A stretch of 8,045 nt of DNA from Alphaproteobacteria bacterium (GTDB lineage: Bacteria > Pseudomonadota > Alphaproteobacteria > Micropepsales > Micropepsaceae). The notes under the pieces are model-generated. The model saw only the letters and a list, made by a program, of their open reading frames with translations, ran no database searches and was not told where the DNA came from. Where the stretch lies: positions 1 to 8,045 of the forward strand of contig CANBZE010000061.1 in assembly GCA_947373775.1 (NCBI GenBank), given 5' to 3'. The position numbers and the translations under genes are program-made. Within the stretch, counting starts at the first letter, position 1, and each line of letters opens with the position of its first letter. Below, in pieces: positions 6,587 to 8,045 of the stretch.

Positions 6587-7293
6587 TATTCGCGATAGCG
6601 GTAACCGACGCCGTACAGCGTCTCGATGGCGTCGAAATCATCCGCCACCACCTTGAACTTCTTGCGCAGCCGCTTGATGTGGCTATCGATGGTGCGGTCA
6701 TCGACATAGACCTGGTCATCATAGGCCGCGTCCATCAGGCTGTCGCGGCTTTTGACAAAGCCGGGGCGCTGCGCCAGCGCCTGCAAGATCAGAAATTCGG
6801 TGACGGTCAGGCGCACCGGCTTGCCGTCCCAGGTGCATTCATGGCGCTGGGGGTCCAGCGCCAGCTTGCCGCGCACCAAGGCTTCGGTCTTGGGCGCTTC
6901 GGCGCCGGCGGCCACCGGCGTGTGGTTTCCTTCGGCCCGGCGCAACACGGCGCGTACACGCTCCAGCAGCAGGCGCTGGGAGAAGGGCTTGCGGATATAA
7001 TCGTCGGCGCCGGCATTGAGGCCCATCAGCTCATCGATCTCTTCGTCCTTGCTGGTGAGGAAGATGACGGGAAGATCGGGCGAGCCCTGCTTGAGCCGGC
7101 GCAGCAGCTCCAGCCCGTCCATGCGCGGCATCTTGATGTCCAGAATGGCGAGGTCGGGCGGGGCGGGCGCCAGTGCGGTCAGCGCCGCGGCGGGATCGGA
7201 AAAGGTGCGGACATGATAGCCTTCCTGCTCCAGCAGCATGCTGACGGAGGCGAGGATGTTTTTATCGTCGTCTACGAGGGCGATATTTGCCAT
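6586..7293 (-). CDS. chvI: ChvI-type response regulator, OmpR/PhoB family
   Basis: This cytoplasmic transcription regulator is the partner of the ChvG kinase. The 235-residue product has a receiver domain with acidic pocket DDD (8-10), phospho-acceptor Asp52 in AILDIKMP, Thr80 and Lys102 (RKPF). A C-terminal winged-helix domain from about 138 includes the recognition segment [17 protein letters not shown] (197-213) and ends GVGYRYRE. The recognition segment closely resembles ChvI/BvrR proteins as I remember them. Start ATG at 7293 is preceded by ACGGA four bases upstream. It is the first gene of the minus-strand operon and its promoter should lie in the 70-base gap to the divergent methyltransferase. 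In many relatives pckA lies on the other side of chvI; here it does not. Confidence 0.94.
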   Translation of the reverse strand: MANIALVDDDKNILASVSMLLEQEGYHVRTFSDPAAALTALAPAPPDLAILDIKMPRMDGLELLRRLKQGSPDLPVIFLTSKDEEIDELMGLNAGADDYIRKPFSQRLLLERVRAVLRRAEGNHTPVAAGAEAPKTEALVRGKLALDPQRHECTWDGKPVRLTVTEFLILQALAQRPGFVKSRDSLMDAAYDDQVYVDDRTIDSHIKRLRKKFKVVADDFDAIETLYGVGYRYRE

Positions 7294-7320
7294 TGAGTCC
7301 GTTCAAAATAAGGCAGGCGC

Positions 7321-7326
7321 AGTATA
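7321..7326 (-). promoter_or_regulatory. Candidate -10 element for the chvI operon
   Basis: On the minus strand TATACT differs from the TATAAT consensus by one base and would place the transcript start about 20 bases before the chvI ATG. No good -35 is seen (CTTTGC at 17-base spacing), so this may need an activator such as ChvI itself, which is inference. Confidence 0.35.
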
Positions 7327-7363
7327 AGCCCATGATGAACAAAGCAAAGTCCAAAAGGTTCCC

Positions 7364-8045
7364 TTGACAGGTCTCCCCTTCGATCCGCGCCGTTTCGCTG
7401 GAACGGCGGCATTTTACGAGCGCTACCGCCTGGGCTATCCGGACCGGCTGCTGTCGCGCGTGGCGGATCTGCTGGGCTTGAAGCCGGGGGACGCGGTGCT
7501 GGACCTTGGCTGCGGCACCGGCATGTTGGCGGTTGGTTTCGCCAAATTGGGCATGGCGGTCACCGCGATGGACCCCGAGCCGGACATGCTGGCAGCTACA
7601 AAAGCCGCGGCGGACACGGACGGCGTGACGCTGAATATCGTGCAGGGCAGTTCGCACGACCTGGCCCCCGGCATGGGACCGTTCCGGTTGGTGGCGATGG
7701 GGCGCAGCTTTCACTGGATGGACCGCGCCGCGACGCTTGCGATGCTGGATCGCATCGTGACAGCGGACGGCGGGGTGGCACTGTTCCACGACGCCCATCC
7801 GCCGACGGAGGAAAATCGCTGGTTCAAGATCCTGCGCGAAGTGCAGGACAAGTTCAACCGCGCCGCGGCGCCGCATGTGATGGAAAGGCGCGGTGGCCAT
7901 CGCCGCTATGAACCCTTCCTGTTTGCCTCCGCCTTCACGCAACTGGACGGATTGTCGGTGACGATCCGCCAAGACCTGACGGTGGAGGAGATCGTGGGCC
8001 GGGCCCTGTCCATGTCCACCTGCTCGCCGCAGACATTGGGCGCGC
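7364..8045 (+). CDS. Class I SAM-dependent methyltransferase (partial, runs off right edge)
   Basis: An uninterrupted frame of 227 codons runs from TTG at 7364 to the window end. It has motif I VLDLGCGTG (45-53) for S-adenosylmethionine binding, an acidic residue at the end of strand 2 (AMDPEPDML, Asp70), and a GRSFHWMDR segment (about 113-121) typical of the Methyltransf_11/25-like group. The N-terminus FDPRRFAGTAAFYERYRLGYP also fits these enzymes. The start is unusual: no in-frame ATG or GTG lies before the domain, and an in-frame TAA stands at 7325. TTG at 7364 has AAAAGG five bases upstream, so it is the best start. The methyl acceptor is unknown. It is divergent from chvI, with 70 bases between them. 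The 3' end is outside the window. Confidence 0.85.
   Translation, partial: MTGLPFDPRRFAGTAAFYERYRLGYPDRLLSRVADLLGLKPGDAVLDLGCGTGMLAVGFAKLGMAVTAMDPEPDMLAATKAAADTDGVTLNIVQGSSHDLAPGMGPFRLVAMGRSFHWMDRAATLAMLDRIVTADGGVALFHDAHPPTEENRWFKILREVQDKFNRAAAPHVMERRGGHRRYEPFLFASAFTQLDGLSVTIRQDLTVEEIVGRALSMSTCSPQTLGA

Noticed and set aside
7364..7369. TTGACA, an exact -35 consensus on the plus strand
   Set aside because: No -10-like sequence lies 16-18 bases downstream (the position reads GCGCCG), and it coincides with the TTG start codon, ribosome binding site and coding sequence of the methyltransferase.
7262..7972. Minus-strand open frame of 236 codons opposite the methyltransferase
   Set aside because: The plus strand carries a clear SAM-binding motif and a full-length domain, and this frame overlaps the start of chvI.

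Overview
The window is GC-rich chromosomal DNA that reads as an alphaproteobacterium. The diagnostic feature is a tightly packed minus-strand block, in transcription order: a ChvI-type response regulator, a ChvG-type sensor histidine kinase, a short HPr kinase (HprK), a mannose-family EIIA, and HPr. This arrangement is a known hallmark of Alphaproteobacteria. A long-form bacterial S-adenosylhomocysteinase (AhcY) gene lies further downstream. The order or genus cannot be fixed from the sequence alone.

Layout from left to right. Positions 1-116 (minus) hold the first 38 codons of a gene that runs off the edge. It encodes a signal-peptide-like start and is a possible DivL-type kinase by synteny. 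Positions 117-486 hold no gene. They carry an AT-rich segment (about 150-294) with five GANTC sites, two DnaA-box-like 9-mers and a CtrA-box-like motif, then a chain of hairpins (about 306-399), then a strong terminator hairpin for ahcY (402-438). Next come ahcY (487-1893), a secreted TraB/GumN-family protein (2017-2931) and a ten-helix EamA/DMT transporter (2928-3755). The last two overlap by an ATGA. The 90-base gap at 3756-3845 holds one perfect inverted repeat, and a second runs from the gap into the end of ptsH. Then come ptsH (3846-4118), the EIIA gene (4115-4510), hprK (4564-5025), chvG (5018-6586) and chvI (6586-7293), all on the minus strand. A divergent plus-strand SAM-dependent methyltransferase starts with TTG at 7364 and runs off the right edge.

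How the genes fit together. ChvG senses an envelope or acid signal and phosphorylates ChvI. HprK phosphorylates or dephosphorylates HPr on a serine. HPr and EIIA form the cytoplasmic end of a PTS relay with no sugar permease in view, so this is a regulatory rather than a transport PTS. Stop and start codons of chvI/chvG, chvG/hprK and EIIA/ptsH overlap, which implies co-transcription and translational coupling. AhcY removes S-adenosylhomocysteine. The EamA-TraB pair sits between ptsH and ahcY and has no obvious link to either.

Most of the coding content is ordinary core genome. The less usual material is intergenic: the tandem perfect hairpins after ptsH, the cell-cycle-like site cluster upstream of the left-edge gene, the structured region after ahcY, and a tiny reading frame that overlaps the TTG start of the methyltransferase. 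I found no mobile element, CRISPR array, rRNA or tRNA, and no clear new protein system.
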